Shown: in pieces, positions 17,529 through 26,349 of the stretch
How positions within the stretch are numbered: position 1 is the stretch's first letter
Layout: every line of letters starts with the position of its first letter
Assembly (NCBI GenBank): GCA_964617625.1
Contig: CAZTZL010000027.1
Location: 1-40,087, forward strand
Direction: 5' to 3'
DNA: 40,087 nt
Source: CAZTZL01 sp964617625
Lineage (GTDB): Bacteria; Zhuqueibacterota; QNDG01; DSAB01
Translations under genes and position numbers: made by a program
The notes under the pieces: model-generated
What the model saw: only the letters and a program-made list of their open reading frames with translations
The model's database searches: none
Told to the model about the DNA's origin: nothing

Positions 17529-18428
17529 ATGAGTCATAAACGTTACATACTTGCATTCGGAGAAACCTCGAGCAATTGCATACGTTCGCTCATGCTTTCA
17601 CCATTAAAATTAATGATTGCTCTCTTCCTGTGTGGCAGTTGTGTATTGACAGTAACTTTTTTTCTCTTTAAGGGATTTAATCTTGTTCATAACAGTTTTC
17701 GGGTACTGGAACTTCAAAAAGAAAACAACCTGTTGAAACAGATGAGTGTTTCATGGGAAAACCGTATTTCCGAAACAGAGAATGTTTTACATGACCTTAA
17801 AAAAAGAAATCACCAAATGATGGCTACAGCTGGGCTTGTGTTTCCCGAACTATCATACGGTGTCGGCGGCCCGTCTACCAATTTGAGAGCTGGATATATT
17901 GAACTCCCGCAGGTCAGGACCAATGAAATCAATCTTTCCAAATTGGAAACCGAACTGGATTGGCTAAAACAAAGCACTGAAAATATGGAAAATACGATTG
18001 CTTCGAAGGAACAGGAAATCGCGCATTACCCTTCGATCCAGCCCGTTCGAAAGGGATGGATTACATCGAGTTTCGGTAAGCGTATGGATCCGTTTACAGG
18101 AAAAATTGAAGAACATCCGGGCCTTGATATTTCGATTAAACCAGGATCTGAAGTATTCGCGACAGGAGCCGGAATCGTTAAAGCCATTAACACAAAGGTA
18201 ATCAAAAACAAAGGATACGGGAAATATATACTCATCGATCACGGATACGGATATAGGACATTGTATGCACATCTGTCCGAGATTTTTGTCAAGCCCGGTC
18301 AACAGGTGAAAAGGTGGGATTTAATCGGCCTGACCGGTAATACAGGAAAATCAACAGCACCGCACATTCACTACGGCGTATTGGCTGGCACAACACCCAA
18401 AGATCCAATGAACTTTATTCTGGAATAG
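17529..18428 (+). CDS. membrane-anchored M23 family metallopeptidase
   Basis: This 299-residue protein is probably a cell-wall endopeptidase, or a LytM-type activator, that acts on peptidoglycan cross-links. It has a cytoplasmic N-terminus, one membrane helix (about 28-48), coiled-coil segments (about 55-95 and 135-165) and a C-terminal M23 domain from about 175. The zinc and catalytic residues are present: His196 and Asp200 in HPGLDI, His248 in LYAHLSE and the HxH pair His279/His281 in APHIHYG. It therefore looks catalytically intact. No clear ribosome site precedes the ATG at 17529. It stands alone on the plus strand between signalling genes and converges on the alcohol dehydrogenase gene. 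Topology and length match the MepM/NlpD-like envelope peptidases of many Gram-negative genomes. Confidence 0.92.
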   Translation: MSHKRYILAFGETSSNCIRSLMLSPLKLMIALFLCGSCVLTVTFFLFKGFNLVHNSFRVLELQKENNLLKQMSVSWENRISETENVLHDLKKRNHQMMATAGLVFPELSYGVGGPSTNLRAGYIELPQVRTNEINLSKLETELDWLKQSTENMENTIASKEQEIAHYPSIQPVRKGWITSSFGKRMDPFTGKIEEHPGLDISIKPGSEVFATGAGIVKAINTKVIKNKGYGKYILIDHGYGYRTLYAHLSEIFVKPGQQVKRWDLIGLTGNTGKSTAPHIHYGVLAGTTPKDPMNFILE

Positions 18429-18540
18429 CTCCCACTGGTATTTATTTTCATAAGAAATATATCCTCGTAAATCTGCAGCCGGCAAAATTTTCAGAGTACT
18501 TATACGACAATCCGGATAATATCCCATTTTTCAGCATGAA

Positions 18541-19494
18541 TTAATTTCTCATTTCGAGAAGCACTTTTATTGTGTCAGTTTCCTTCGCTTTTTTAAACGC
18601 TTCCAAGGCTTGATCAAAGGGGTAGACCGCCGAGATCAGATCATCGACTTGAATCAACCGATTCAGAAGCAGCCGCACGGCAGGCGCAGACCTGCCACAT
18701 CTTGATCCGATGGCTGTGATTTCGTCAATAACCAGTTTCGTCGTATTCAGTTTCACATCTTCGTTTATTGTGGATTTCAGAATGAGAATGCCACGGGGTT
18801 TTAACAGATCCATTGCCGGCAGAAGACCTGAAGTTGATCCGGAGGCTTCAACAACCACATCAAATTTTTCATCACACGGCTGTGTCCACAATTTCGTTTC
18901 TATACCCAATTTTTGAATAAGAGAAAGTTTGGTCCGGTGCTTTCCGACTGCGGCCAATCGGCATCCTGTCAAACGAAGCACCCGAACGATTAACTGGGCG
19001 AGTTTTCCATCCCCGATGACAGCCACACAATGCACCGGTTCAATGTGTATTTGTTCCAGTATTTCACAAGCGGCTGCAAGGGGTTCAATAAAAACCGCTT
19101 CCTTGTTTGGAATCCCATCCGGAATGGCAATCAGATTTTTCACGGGGAGCGTAATATATTCGGCAAAGACGCCGTCTTTTCCGGAAATACCCAGAACCTT
19201 TCTCTCAAGGCAATGACGTTCCAATCCGCGGGTACACTGTTCACACGTACCACATGCCAGATTGATTTCACCGGCCACCCTCTTCCCAATCCATTGCTTC
19301 AGACTGCAATGGACCACTTCTCCGACAAATTCATGCCCCGGAACACCCTGAAATCCCATATATCCCTTTAATATCTCCATATCGGTGTTGCAGATGCCCG
19401 CCATGAGAACACGAATCAACGCCTCATCCGAAGCCGGACGGGGCATTTCTTTTTCTGAAAAATGCAACGAACCATCAAAGAGCAGGGTTTTCAT
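18541..19494 (-). CDS. zinc-dependent alcohol dehydrogenase-like oxidoreductase (MDR)
   Basis: This 317-residue medium-chain dehydrogenase has a GroES-like N-terminal half with catalytic zinc ligands Cys35 (GICNTD) and His54-Glu55 (PGHEFVGEV). The structural zinc loop CGTCEQCTRGLERHC (Cys81, 84, 87, 95) is present, as is Glu137 in IEPLAAACE. The Rossmann nucleotide motif is VAVIGDGKLAQL (about 157-168), a GDGKL variant found in a short MDR-like subgroup of about 320 residues. It would oxidise an alcohol or polyol with NAD(P). The substrate is unknown, and a threonine- or sorbitol-dehydrogenase-like activity is possible. GGAGA lies six bases before the ATG. It follows the HAD gene by 19 bases, so the two probably form an operon. 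Confidence 0.92.
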   Translation of the reverse strand: MKTLLFDGSLHFSEKEMPRPASDEALIRVLMAGICNTDMEILKGYMGFQGVPGHEFVGEVVHCSLKQWIGKRVAGEINLACGTCEQCTRGLERHCLERKVLGISGKDGVFAEYITLPVKNLIAIPDGIPNKEAVFIEPLAAACEILEQIHIEPVHCVAVIGDGKLAQLIVRVLRLTGCRLAAVGKHRTKLSLIQKLGIETKLWTQPCDEKFDVVVEASGSTSGLLPAMDLLKPRGILILKSTINEDVKLNTTKLVIDEITAIGSRCGRSAPAVRLLLNRLIQVDDLISAVYPFDQALEAFKKAKETDTIKVLLEMRN

Positions 19495-19513
19495 TGTTGT
19501 CTCCGTTTTTCAA

Positions 19514-20116
19514 TTAAATCAATTGCCGTTTTTGAAGCTGACCCAAAAAGGAATCATAACCTTTAAAATGAATACCATCCATGTTCATTTTTTTTGCGGC
19601 CCGGACATTGTCAAGGAGATCATCCACAAACAAGCAGGTCCGAGGACGTGACCCGGCCTTTTCGAGCGCATTTTGATAGATTTCATGTTCAGGTTTGGCT
19701 GAACCGATTTCGTACGAAAAAACAAGATGATCAAACCATTGAAATATCGGGACATGCACTTTCAGGTATTCGATATGAAGCACGTTGGTATTGGATACAC
19801 ATATCAGGCGGAAGGATTTCTTCAATTTTGGAAGTAAATCGATCACCGGCCGGATAGGTGTAAAAAGCGAATTCCAGATCTCTTTGAAGAAATCAAATGA
19901 AAAATCCGTCTTCCATTCATTAAGAAGATGATGATAAAATGTTTGGGGATTGATCAATCCTTTTTCGAAACGGTGTGTTAATTCCGAATGATAGATAAAA
20001 TCTGAAATATCTTTTTCTGAAATCGTGCCAATATATCGGGAAAGACGGGAAAAGGACGGTTTGGGATTGACTTCTATGCAAACACCTCCCAAATCGAAAA
20101 AAATGGTTTCAATCAT
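19514..20116 (-). CDS. HAD-IA family hydrolase
   Basis: This 200-residue cytosolic phosphatase-type protein shows all four HAD motifs. They are I with Asp8 in FFDLGGV, II with Ser in CVSNTN, III with Lys in GSAKPEHEIY and IV with the Asp pair in FVDDLLDNV. The second motif I Asp of typical phosphatases is Gly here (DLGGV), as in the YihX and epoxide-hydrolase-like HAD-IA branch, several of which dephosphorylate sugar phosphates. A helical cap lies between motifs I and II. It is the first gene of a likely two-gene operon with the zinc dehydrogenase, so a role in small sugar or polyol metabolism is plausible. The start ATG lacks a good ribosome site. Confidence 0.9.
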   Translation of the reverse strand: MIETIFFDLGGVCIEVNPKPSFSRLSRYIGTISEKDISDFIYHSELTHRFEKGLINPQTFYHHLLNEWKTDFSFDFFKEIWNSLFTPIRPVIDLLPKLKKSFRLICVSNTNVLHIEYLKVHVPIFQWFDHLVFSYEIGSAKPEHEIYQNALEKAGSRPRTCLFVDDLLDNVRAAKKMNMDGIHFKGYDSFLGQLQKRQLI

Positions 20117-20266
20117 TCGCTGTTATCCATATCTTAAAAACAGAATTGTCACCAAAGCGGTTAAGACACCCTCCCAATAAAAAAGAAGAGGAAACCATCA
20201 AAGCTGTATATATTTTACCAATGAAGACGCTGAATTGCAAGATTTATCTGCAGAAATTCATTCATT

Positions 20267-20304
20267 AAAAAGCCCGGTCCATTCTATAGCAAAACAGGAC
20301 CGGG
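20267..20304 (-). terminator. rho-independent terminator of the chemoreceptor pair
   Basis: On the minus strand an eight-base stem CCCGGTCC / GGACCGGG with a 16-base loop is followed at once by CTTTTT. It lies about 50 bases beyond the stop of the 20358-22736 chemoreceptor and separates it from the co-directional HAD-dehydrogenase operon. The plus-strand reading lacks a T run. Confidence 0.8.
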
Positions 20305-20357
20305 TGTATTCGTTAATTGTTCAAAAATAAAAAAATGTAAAATTGATAATTGATCTT

Positions 20358-22736
20358 CTATGCCGATATGTTAAATTTTGCCAGTAACTGCTGTTCTCCC
20401 TTGGACATCTGCTCCAGTAATTTGGCCAGTGTTGTCACCTCTTTCAATTGTGTGCTTACCTGCTGTGTCGCATTATTCACCTGCTCCACAGTTTTTGTAT
20501 TCTTTTCACTGACCAAAGCGACAGAACCCATTGTTTCTCCTACTTGATAGGAAAAACGCTGCATTTCCGTAATTGCTCCGGCTATTTTCTGCATCCGCTC
20601 CCTGTCCCTTTTAACCAGACTTTGTATATCTGCCAGCAAATCCTGCGCTTCCCCGGTCATCGTAGCAGATTCTTTGATACGTTCCAATCCGATCGATATC
20701 ACTTTCTCTATTTTATGAATACCGCTCTGAACGATATTTACAAGTTCGGTGACTTCTCTCGTCGCATCCGCTGTATTTCTTGCCAATTTTCGTATTTCAT
20801 TGGCTACAGCCATAAATCCCTTTCCATAATCCCCGGCACGTGTCGCTTCGATCGCTGCATTTAATGCCAGCACATTCACCCGCGATGCGATATTATCGAT
20901 CAAATCCACGACAATGTCTATTCGTTCTGAATGCTTGCCAAGTTCTTCGACGATGTGCCACGTGTCCCCAACCGATTTCTCAATTGTCTGCATGCTCGTT
21001 AGTGTTTTCCCCATGGCTTCTGTTCCCAGATTGACAGCTTTCTCTGTATTTTCCGAGGCCTTCGTACTCTCCGTTGCTTCCCGATTCACTTGATTGATAT
21101 TGCCCATCAATGATTCCACGGTTTCCTGGGTTCGGTTTACTTCTTCATTCTGGGATACTGTTCCCCGGGCCATTTCATGTATCGCATTGTTAATTTGAGT
21201 TGTCGCAATATCAACCTGGTAAGCGCTGCTGGCCAAGTTTTCGCTCAACCCCATCAGTTTCTCGGCCTGTTTGGTAATCGTATATACCAAACCCCGCAAG
21301 CTGGCCGGTTCACTGTTAAAAATCATTACAGGTATTCCTGAATCAACGATTTTATTAATATATGGAATTATCTCCTTGTCATGAACGACTATTGAAAGTC
21401 CATCATATTTCTCCGATATCACCCGCTCAAAATATGGTTCTAAATCTGATACTTTTGTTACAAAATCTTTTGTTTCCTGGGGGATCCATTCGACTTTCGC
21501 ATTGAATCGTTCCAATTCTTTAGCGGCAGATAAAACTCCATCTCGAACCGGATACCAGAATACACTGTCCTCCTTTCCAAGTACCATGATTTTAATTGGT
21601 TTCTCAGGCATTTTCTCGACCGGCTGGGCATACTGTTTGGAAGCCGATTTAATAACACCCTTTCCTTCCTTCCAGAATTGCTTGTAATTATCGGGTGTCA
21701 CCACATCCATTTGTGTCAGCAGTCTCGGAGTAGATGGCCGCCAGCCTGCTGCAACATAATTAAAAAGATGAATTACTGGATCATATCCCTGTGCAAACGG
21801 ATCCTGACCCAATGTGGCTGTAACAACACCGTCCTTGACATATGGCATGACCTCATCTGTTAAATCATGACAGACAATTTTTATTTTACCCTTTTTCTTG
21901 GATTCGACAATTGCTTTTGCGACACCACTCGGTGTTCCGCCCTCTGTGACGTATATTCCCGCGAGTTGGGAATACTTTTTAATCAAATCTTTTGTAATAG
22001 AATATGATTCTTCTATTTTATCATGATTTTCTTTCACGTCAATAATCTGAATTTCGGGATATTTCTCGCGGAGCATACTCGCAAAACCTTTTCTCCGCAA
22101 TTCCAGACCCGATGCCTTAAATGAAGCTGTAATAACAGCCACTTCTCCTTTGCCCGCAATTATTTCCCCCATTACATCTCCGCACTTGCGTCCTTCAAGA
22201 AATGAATCCGCTCCGATATAACATTGACGGCGGCAGGGAATGTCTGTAATTGCATTGAATTCATTGGCAGTTTCATTGAGACTCTCAATCATTTCATTGA
22301 GTACGTCTGCAAATTTCTCCATCTCCAAAGTCACTCTCTTTGCTAAAATCTGTTTTGCTTGAAAGGATAGAGTCGTCGACAAATTTCCCTGGGCAAGTTC
22401 AGCCAAATTATCGGTTAAATTGACACAATCTTTTTCAGCTAAAACACGCCCTGTTTTTATCAGGTCTTGATATGGTCTGATTGTTTTTTTAAATATAGAT
22501 AAAACAATGAATAAAATAAATATGGCATTCCCAATCAAACTTCCAATAATAAAATATCTCCCAATGAGCATCTGCGTATTCGTTGCTGAAATCAACTGTC
22601 CGGAATGAAGTAAATGCACATATTGATTCAAATAAAAATAACCTGTAAATCCAAATATGAGAAAAACAATGATGGCTATTGAAAAAATATAAAATGTTTT
22701 ACCGGACAATAAAGAATGGATATAATTTTTTGTCAT
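20358..22736 (-). CDS. methyl-accepting chemotaxis-like protein with circularly permuted cytosolic sugar-binding domain
   Basis: This 792-residue protein has two membrane helices (about 14-36 and 58-82) joined by only about 20 residues, then a HAMP-like helix region. Next come the two lobes of a type-I periplasmic-binding-protein fold in reversed order. The lobe that is normally second comes first (about 172-350: CYIGADSFLEGRKCG, GIYVTEGGTPSG, LGQDPFAQGYDP). The normally first lobe follows (about 381-482: IKIMVLGKEDSVFW, IPYINKIVDSGIPV, NSEPASLRG). A chemoreceptor signalling domain (about 485-792) has the hairpin NVLALNAAIEATRAGDYGKGF. The binding domain lies on the cytoplasmic side. AAGGTGATG precedes the start. 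It is a tandem paralogue of the next gene upstream, 13 bases away. No cheA, cheW or cheR lies nearby. Confidence 0.92.
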   Translation of the reverse strand: MTKNYIHSLLSGKTFYIFSIAIIVFLIFGFTGYFYLNQYVHLLHSGQLISATNTQMLIGRYFIIGSLIGNAIFILFIVLSIFKKTIRPYQDLIKTGRVLAEKDCVNLTDNLAELAQGNLSTTLSFQAKQILAKRVTLEMEKFADVLNEMIESLNETANEFNAITDIPCRRQCYIGADSFLEGRKCGDVMGEIIAGKGEVAVITASFKASGLELRRKGFASMLREKYPEIQIIDVKENHDKIEESYSITKDLIKKYSQLAGIYVTEGGTPSGVAKAIVESKKKGKIKIVCHDLTDEVMPYVKDGVVTATLGQDPFAQGYDPVIHLFNYVAAGWRPSTPRLLTQMDVVTPDNYKQFWKEGKGVIKSASKQYAQPVEKMPEKPIKIMVLGKEDSVFWYPVRDGVLSAAKELERFNAKVEWIPQETKDFVTKVSDLEPYFERVISEKYDGLSIVVHDKEIIPYINKIVDSGIPVMIFNSEPASLRGLVYTITKQAEKLMGLSENLASSAYQVDIATTQINNAIHEMARGTVSQNEEVNRTQETVESLMGNINQVNREATESTKASENTEKAVNLGTEAMGKTLTSMQTIEKSVGDTWHIVEELGKHSERIDIVVDLIDNIASRVNVLALNAAIEATRAGDYGKGFMAVANEIRKLARNTADATREVTELVNIVQSGIHKIEKVISIGLERIKESATMTGEAQDLLADIQSLVKRDRERMQKIAGAITEMQRFSYQVGETMGSVALVSEKNTKTVEQVNNATQQVSTQLKEVTTLAKLLEQMSKGEQQLLAKFNISA

Positions 22737-22749
22737 GACATCACCTTAA

Positions 22750-25140
22750 TTAGTTTGCATTTCCGGACAGGTTAAACTTTGCCAATAGTTCCTGCTCTCC
22801 CTTGGACATTTCCTCGAGCAATTGCGCCAGCGTTGCCAAATCTCCCAATTGGGTGCTCACCTGTTGCGTTGCACTGTTAACCTGTCCCACTGTCTCAGTG
22901 TTTTTTTCACTCACAACAGCCACAGTTTGCATTGCCTCTCCTACTTCATTTGAAAAACGCTGCATATCCGTGATCGTCCCTGAAATCTTTTGCATTCGTT
23001 CTTTATCCATCTCTACCAATTTTTTAATATTTCTCATTGAATCCTGGGCAGCCTCTGTCATTTTTGCGGATTCTTTTACCTGCTCTAATCCTCCGGACAT
23101 TACTTTTTCTACCTTGTGAATGCTGTCTTGAACCGTTCCAACCAACTGCGTCACTTCCTGGGTTGCAGTGGCCGTATTCTTGGCCAGCTTCCGTATTTCA
23201 TTGGCAACAACCATAAATCCTTTTCCATAATCTCCGGCCCGTGTCGCTTCCACTGCCGCATTCAATGCCAATACATTGACCCTCGAAGCAATATCATCAA
23301 TCATTTCAACAATCGTATCTATTCGTTCCGAATGTTTTCCCAACTCCTCTACAATATGCCATGTATCCTCTACTGATTTTTCAATTGTCTGCATACCCGT
23401 CAGTGTTTTTTCCATGGCATCGGTTCCCTGTCCCACTGCATGGGCTGTATTGACCGATGTCTTTGCACCCTCTTTTGCTTCCCGATTGACCTGATCAATA
23501 TTGGCCAGTAACGATTTAACCGCTTCCTGGGTACGATTCACATCCTCATTCTGTGATACGGTTCCCTTTGCCATTTCGTGCATCGCGTCGTTAATTTGTG
23601 TCGTCGCCATATTGACTTGATAGGCACTGCTGGCCAAATTCTCACTCAATCCCATTAAATTTTCGGCCTGCTCTGTGATTGTGTATACCAAACCTCGAAT
23701 ACTTGCCGGTTCACTATTGAATGTAATTACAGGTATCCCAGAATCAACTATTTTATTGATATACGGAACCATTTCCTTATCATGAGCAATCGTGGAAAGT
23801 CCATGATACTCCTCCGCTATTACACGTTCAAAGTACGGTTTAAAGTCCGACGCTTTTATTTCATTCGTTTTTGATTCTGGGAGAGTCCACTCGACTTTCA
23901 CATTAAAGGGTTCCAATTCTCTACCTGCAGCTAAAACACCCTCACGAACAGGATACCAAAATGCAGAACTTTCTCTTCCGAGTACCATGATCTTCAGAGG
24001 TTTCTTCGACATTTTCTGAACTGGCTTTGTATAATGGTCCGAAAGAGATTTGATCACACCAATTCCCTCTTTCCAAAATTTCTGATAATTTTCCGAAGTA
24101 ACTACATCCATTCGGGTTAACAATCTTGGTGTAGGCGGTTTCCAGCCTGCAGTCAGATAATTAAAAAGATGAATCACCGGATCGTGACCCTGTGCAAACG
24201 GATCCTGTCCCAAGGTGGCTGTAATCACGCCCTGACGAACATAGCGCATGGTTTCATCCGTCAAATCATGACTGACAATTTTGATTTTACCAGATTTTCC
24301 ACTATCTAAAACAGCCTTTGCCGCACAAGAAGGGGTCGATCCTTCTGACACATATATTCCTGAAAGATGGGGGTATTTTCTGATGAAGCCCTTGATACTT
24401 GAATAGGTATACTCAGGATCCTCTCGATTCTCAATTACCTCAACAATCTGAATCTCAGGATATTTCTCCTGAATCAGGCTCTTAAAACCTTTGCGCCGTG
24501 ATTCATGCGATACTGACTTCAATGAACCTGTACTAATGACCACCTGACCTTTACCTCCGAGTACTTCTCCCATCACTTCCCCACATTTGCGGCCCTCAAG
24601 AAATGAATCCGCTCCGACATAGCACAAACGGGAACAGGGCAAAGCTGTAATCTCCTTAAATATTCCGGCTGTTTTCTGAAGACTTGTTATAATACTGTTA
24701 ATTGCCTGAATCCAGGGATTGATACCACTTCGATTCAACAGCGGAAGAGGCTTGGTTTGAACCGACATATCGACCGTTAAATTCCCCTGCGCCAGTTCAG
24801 TAACCGAAGTCGTCAGGAGCGCACAATCCTTTTTTACCAGCATTTGTCCGTTCTTAATGATCTTTTCCAGAGACTGGTCTTTTGTTTTTCCCCTTCGCCA
24901 CAGCATGAATATACAGAATAAAAACAGGCAACCAACAATGCTTATTATAATGAAAATTTTACCAACAGTATAGGATAAATTCGGCGGCATTTGCACTGCA
25001 TTTGTTTGAATTAAATGGAGATTCTTCTCAAAAAGCCAGTATCCGATTATCTCAAGAGATAAAAGAACAACAAACACAAGTATGCCAAAATAAACCGGAC
25101 TATCCAAAAAAATACGATTCAATTTCTTTTTTAAATCCAT
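22750..25140 (-). CDS. methyl-accepting chemotaxis-like protein with circularly permuted cytosolic sugar-binding domain, second copy
   Basis: This 796-residue paralogue of the 20358-22736 protein has the same order throughout. Two helices (YFGILVFVVLLSLEIIGYWLF and FIIISIVGCLFLFCIFMLW) have a very short outside loop. The C-lobe then starts at LCYVGADSFLEGRKCG and includes GIYVSEGSTPSC and LGQDPFAQGHDP. The N-lobe follows with KIMVLGRESSAFWYPV and the GIPVITFNSEPASIRG hinge, then a signalling domain with NVLALNAAVEATRAGDYGKGF. The signalling halves are far more alike than the loops of the binding domain, so the two may differ in ligand. AAGGGGA lies four bases before the ATG. Its start lies inside the last codons of an apparent oxidoreductase remnant. 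Both copies end in LAKFN(I/L)S and lack a CheR-docking pentapeptide. Confidence 0.92.
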   Translation of the reverse strand: MDLKKKLNRIFLDSPVYFGILVFVVLLSLEIIGYWLFEKNLHLIQTNAVQMPPNLSYTVGKIFIIISIVGCLFLFCIFMLWRRGKTKDQSLEKIIKNGQMLVKKDCALLTTSVTELAQGNLTVDMSVQTKPLPLLNRSGINPWIQAINSIITSLQKTAGIFKEITALPCSRLCYVGADSFLEGRKCGEVMGEVLGGKGQVVISTGSLKSVSHESRRKGFKSLIQEKYPEIQIVEVIENREDPEYTYSSIKGFIRKYPHLSGIYVSEGSTPSCAAKAVLDSGKSGKIKIVSHDLTDETMRYVRQGVITATLGQDPFAQGHDPVIHLFNYLTAGWKPPTPRLLTRMDVVTSENYQKFWKEGIGVIKSLSDHYTKPVQKMSKKPLKIMVLGRESSAFWYPVREGVLAAGRELEPFNVKVEWTLPESKTNEIKASDFKPYFERVIAEEYHGLSTIAHDKEMVPYINKIVDSGIPVITFNSEPASIRGLVYTITEQAENLMGLSENLASSAYQVNMATTQINDAMHEMAKGTVSQNEDVNRTQEAVKSLLANIDQVNREAKEGAKTSVNTAHAVGQGTDAMEKTLTGMQTIEKSVEDTWHIVEELGKHSERIDTIVEMIDDIASRVNVLALNAAVEATRAGDYGKGFMVVANEIRKLAKNTATATQEVTQLVGTVQDSIHKVEKVMSGGLEQVKESAKMTEAAQDSMRNIKKLVEMDKERMQKISGTITDMQRFSNEVGEAMQTVAVVSEKNTETVGQVNSATQQVSTQLGDLATLAQLLEEMSKGEQELLAKFNLSGNAN

Positions 25141-25301
25141 AAATTCCCCTTTATATCGAATTTTTTTCCCATTGTTGTTTCAATTTGATAACATGCATCA
25201 ATCATTCGTGCAGCCAGCATTCCATTTTCGAATGTCTTTTCAAATAGAAAAATAGAATTCTCATATGTAAAAATTATAGTATTGCTATATATTTCAATAG
25301 A
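25131..25301 (-). pseudogene. possible C-terminal remnant of a Gfo/Idh/MocA-type oxidoreductase
   Basis: A 56-codon open stretch on the minus strand has no start codon in a sensible place. It reads FEKTFENGMLAARMIDACYQ, then ETTMGKKFDI, and stops at a TAA (25131-25133) a few codons inside the downstream chemoreceptor. The pattern of an AAR-x-I-D-A-x-Y helix followed by T-x-GKK resembles the extreme C-terminus of Gfo/Idh/MocA sugar dehydrogenases. I see nothing of the rest of such a gene upstream. The overlap with the chemoreceptor start would fit a lost operon partner. The family call is tentative. Confidence 0.35.
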
Positions 25302-25660
25302 TTACAAGTCTTATGATCATACTATCATAGTTTGCTCTTTAAATACTTTTTCGTAATTTGCAAAACTCCTGCCATCCTTTTAATCTCTTTGAATCATTTC
25401 TAATATTTAACCAAAAATTGATACATGCAAGTCATATAACTGCCACTCAGTGCAATCGTTTTTTCAATTTCATATTGTGAGGAACTATTTCATAATGAAT
25501 AAAAAATCTGTTTCCGGCAATTTTAATGTGGCAGTTTTCCATTGATTATCAAAGACTTAAAATAGAAATTCCATTCATCCAAACCTTGGCATAGTATTTG
25601 TAAAATGATAAATCTGCATAACAACCTCATTTAAAACCTTATAATCCTCAAGCAGAAGGG
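25302..25660. other. 359-base divergent spacer, promoter region, no gene seen
   Basis: This strongly AT-rich spacer lies between the chemoreceptor pair (minus) and the XRE-led gene run (plus). It contains short palindromes TATGATCATA (25312-25321) and ACTAT-C-ATAGT (25321-25331), which may be operators or chance in AT-rich DNA. A TTGGCA-N17-TAAATC pair near 25586-25614 is a weak promoter candidate for the plus-strand run. Confidence 0.4.
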
Positions 25661-25672
25661 ATGATTGCATCT

Positions 25673-25846
25673 ATGAATGGTGAACAAATTAAAGAACTTC
25701 GTAAATCACTTCAATTGACGCAGGAGGAATTCGCGCACCGCCTCGGCGTTACCCTCTGCACAGTCAATCGATGGGAAAACAACAAAAGCGTACCAAGCCG
25801 TTTGGCATTGCGACAGCTTGAAAATTTTACCATAGAAAATCATTAA
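25673..25846 (+). CDS. small XRE/Cro-type helix-turn-helix protein
   Basis: This 57-residue protein consists almost entirely of one HTH_3 domain: EQIKELRKSLQLTQEEFAHRLGV, then the recognition helix TLCTVNRWENNKSVPS. It would bind DNA as a dimer and is the only recognisable DNA-binding protein in the window. ATG 25673 is preferred because AGAAGGG lies about 12 bases upstream. ATG 25661 directly abuts that site and would add four residues. It is the first gene of the plus-strand run of receivers and kinases, 26 bases before the next gene, so it may regulate that run. It lacks any ligand or dimerisation extension. Confidence 0.85.
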   Translation: MNGEQIKELRKSLQLTQEEFAHRLGVTLCTVNRWENNKSVPSRLALRQLENFTIENH

Positions 25847-25872
25847 AAAGATAACTTTCCCGGAGGAAATTT

Positions 25873-26325
25873 ATGACACATCATTTTGGAGCTGATTTCA
25901 AACCGATTGATATTCTACTCATTGAAGATAATCCGGCCGATGTCCGTTTAACACTTGAAGCATTTAAAGAAGGGAAAGTGAACAATACACTCCATGTTGT
26001 TGGAAATGGGGAAGACGCAATCGCTTTTCTCAAACAGGAAGGCAAATTTAACAACGCGCCTCGCCCTGATCTCATCCTTCTGGATTTGAATCTTCCCAAG
26101 AAAGATGGGCGCGAAGTTCTGGAGGAAATCAAAAACGAGCCCTTGTTGAAAAGAATTCCGGTGATTATTTTGACCACATCCAAAGCGGAAGAAGACATTT
26201 TAAAAACATATAATCTCCATGCAAACTGTTATATTAACAAACCGGTAGATGTCAATGAATTTATTTTGATCGCCAAATCGATCGAAAATTATTGGCTGAC
26301 TATCGTTAAATTGCCATCGACATAG
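25873..26325 (+). CDS. single-domain response regulator, Rcp1-like
   Basis: This 150-residue lone receiver has the acidic pair in LLIEDNPADVRL, the phospho-acceptor Asp71 in LILLDLNLPKKDG, Thr in IILTTSKAEED and Lys in CYINKPVDVNEF. The C-terminal helix ends SIENYWLTIVKLP, the Rcp1 subgroup signature. CGGAGGA lies seven bases before the ATG, the best ribosome site of the cluster. It is followed 24 bases later by a degenerate paralogue. In this subgroup the partner is usually a phytochrome-like or PAS kinase; here any of the nearby hybrids could serve. Confidence 0.92.
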   Translation: MTHHFGADFKPIDILLIEDNPADVRLTLEAFKEGKVNNTLHVVGNGEDAIAFLKQEGKFNNAPRPDLILLDLNLPKKDGREVLEEIKNEPLLKRIPVIILTTSKAEEDILKTYNLHANCYINKPVDVNEFILIAKSIENYWLTIVKLPST

Positions 26326-26349
26326 ATTGATTAAATCAGGTCAGGATAT

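Noticed and set aside
20160..20335. Plus-strand stretch reading SCIYFTNEDAELQDLSAEIHS
   Set aside because: It has no start codon, runs through the terminator hairpin and resembles no known family.
20358..25140. Periplasmic ligand-binding domain for the chemoreceptors
   Set aside because: The outside loop between the two membrane helices is only about 20 residues; the binding fold comes after both helices.
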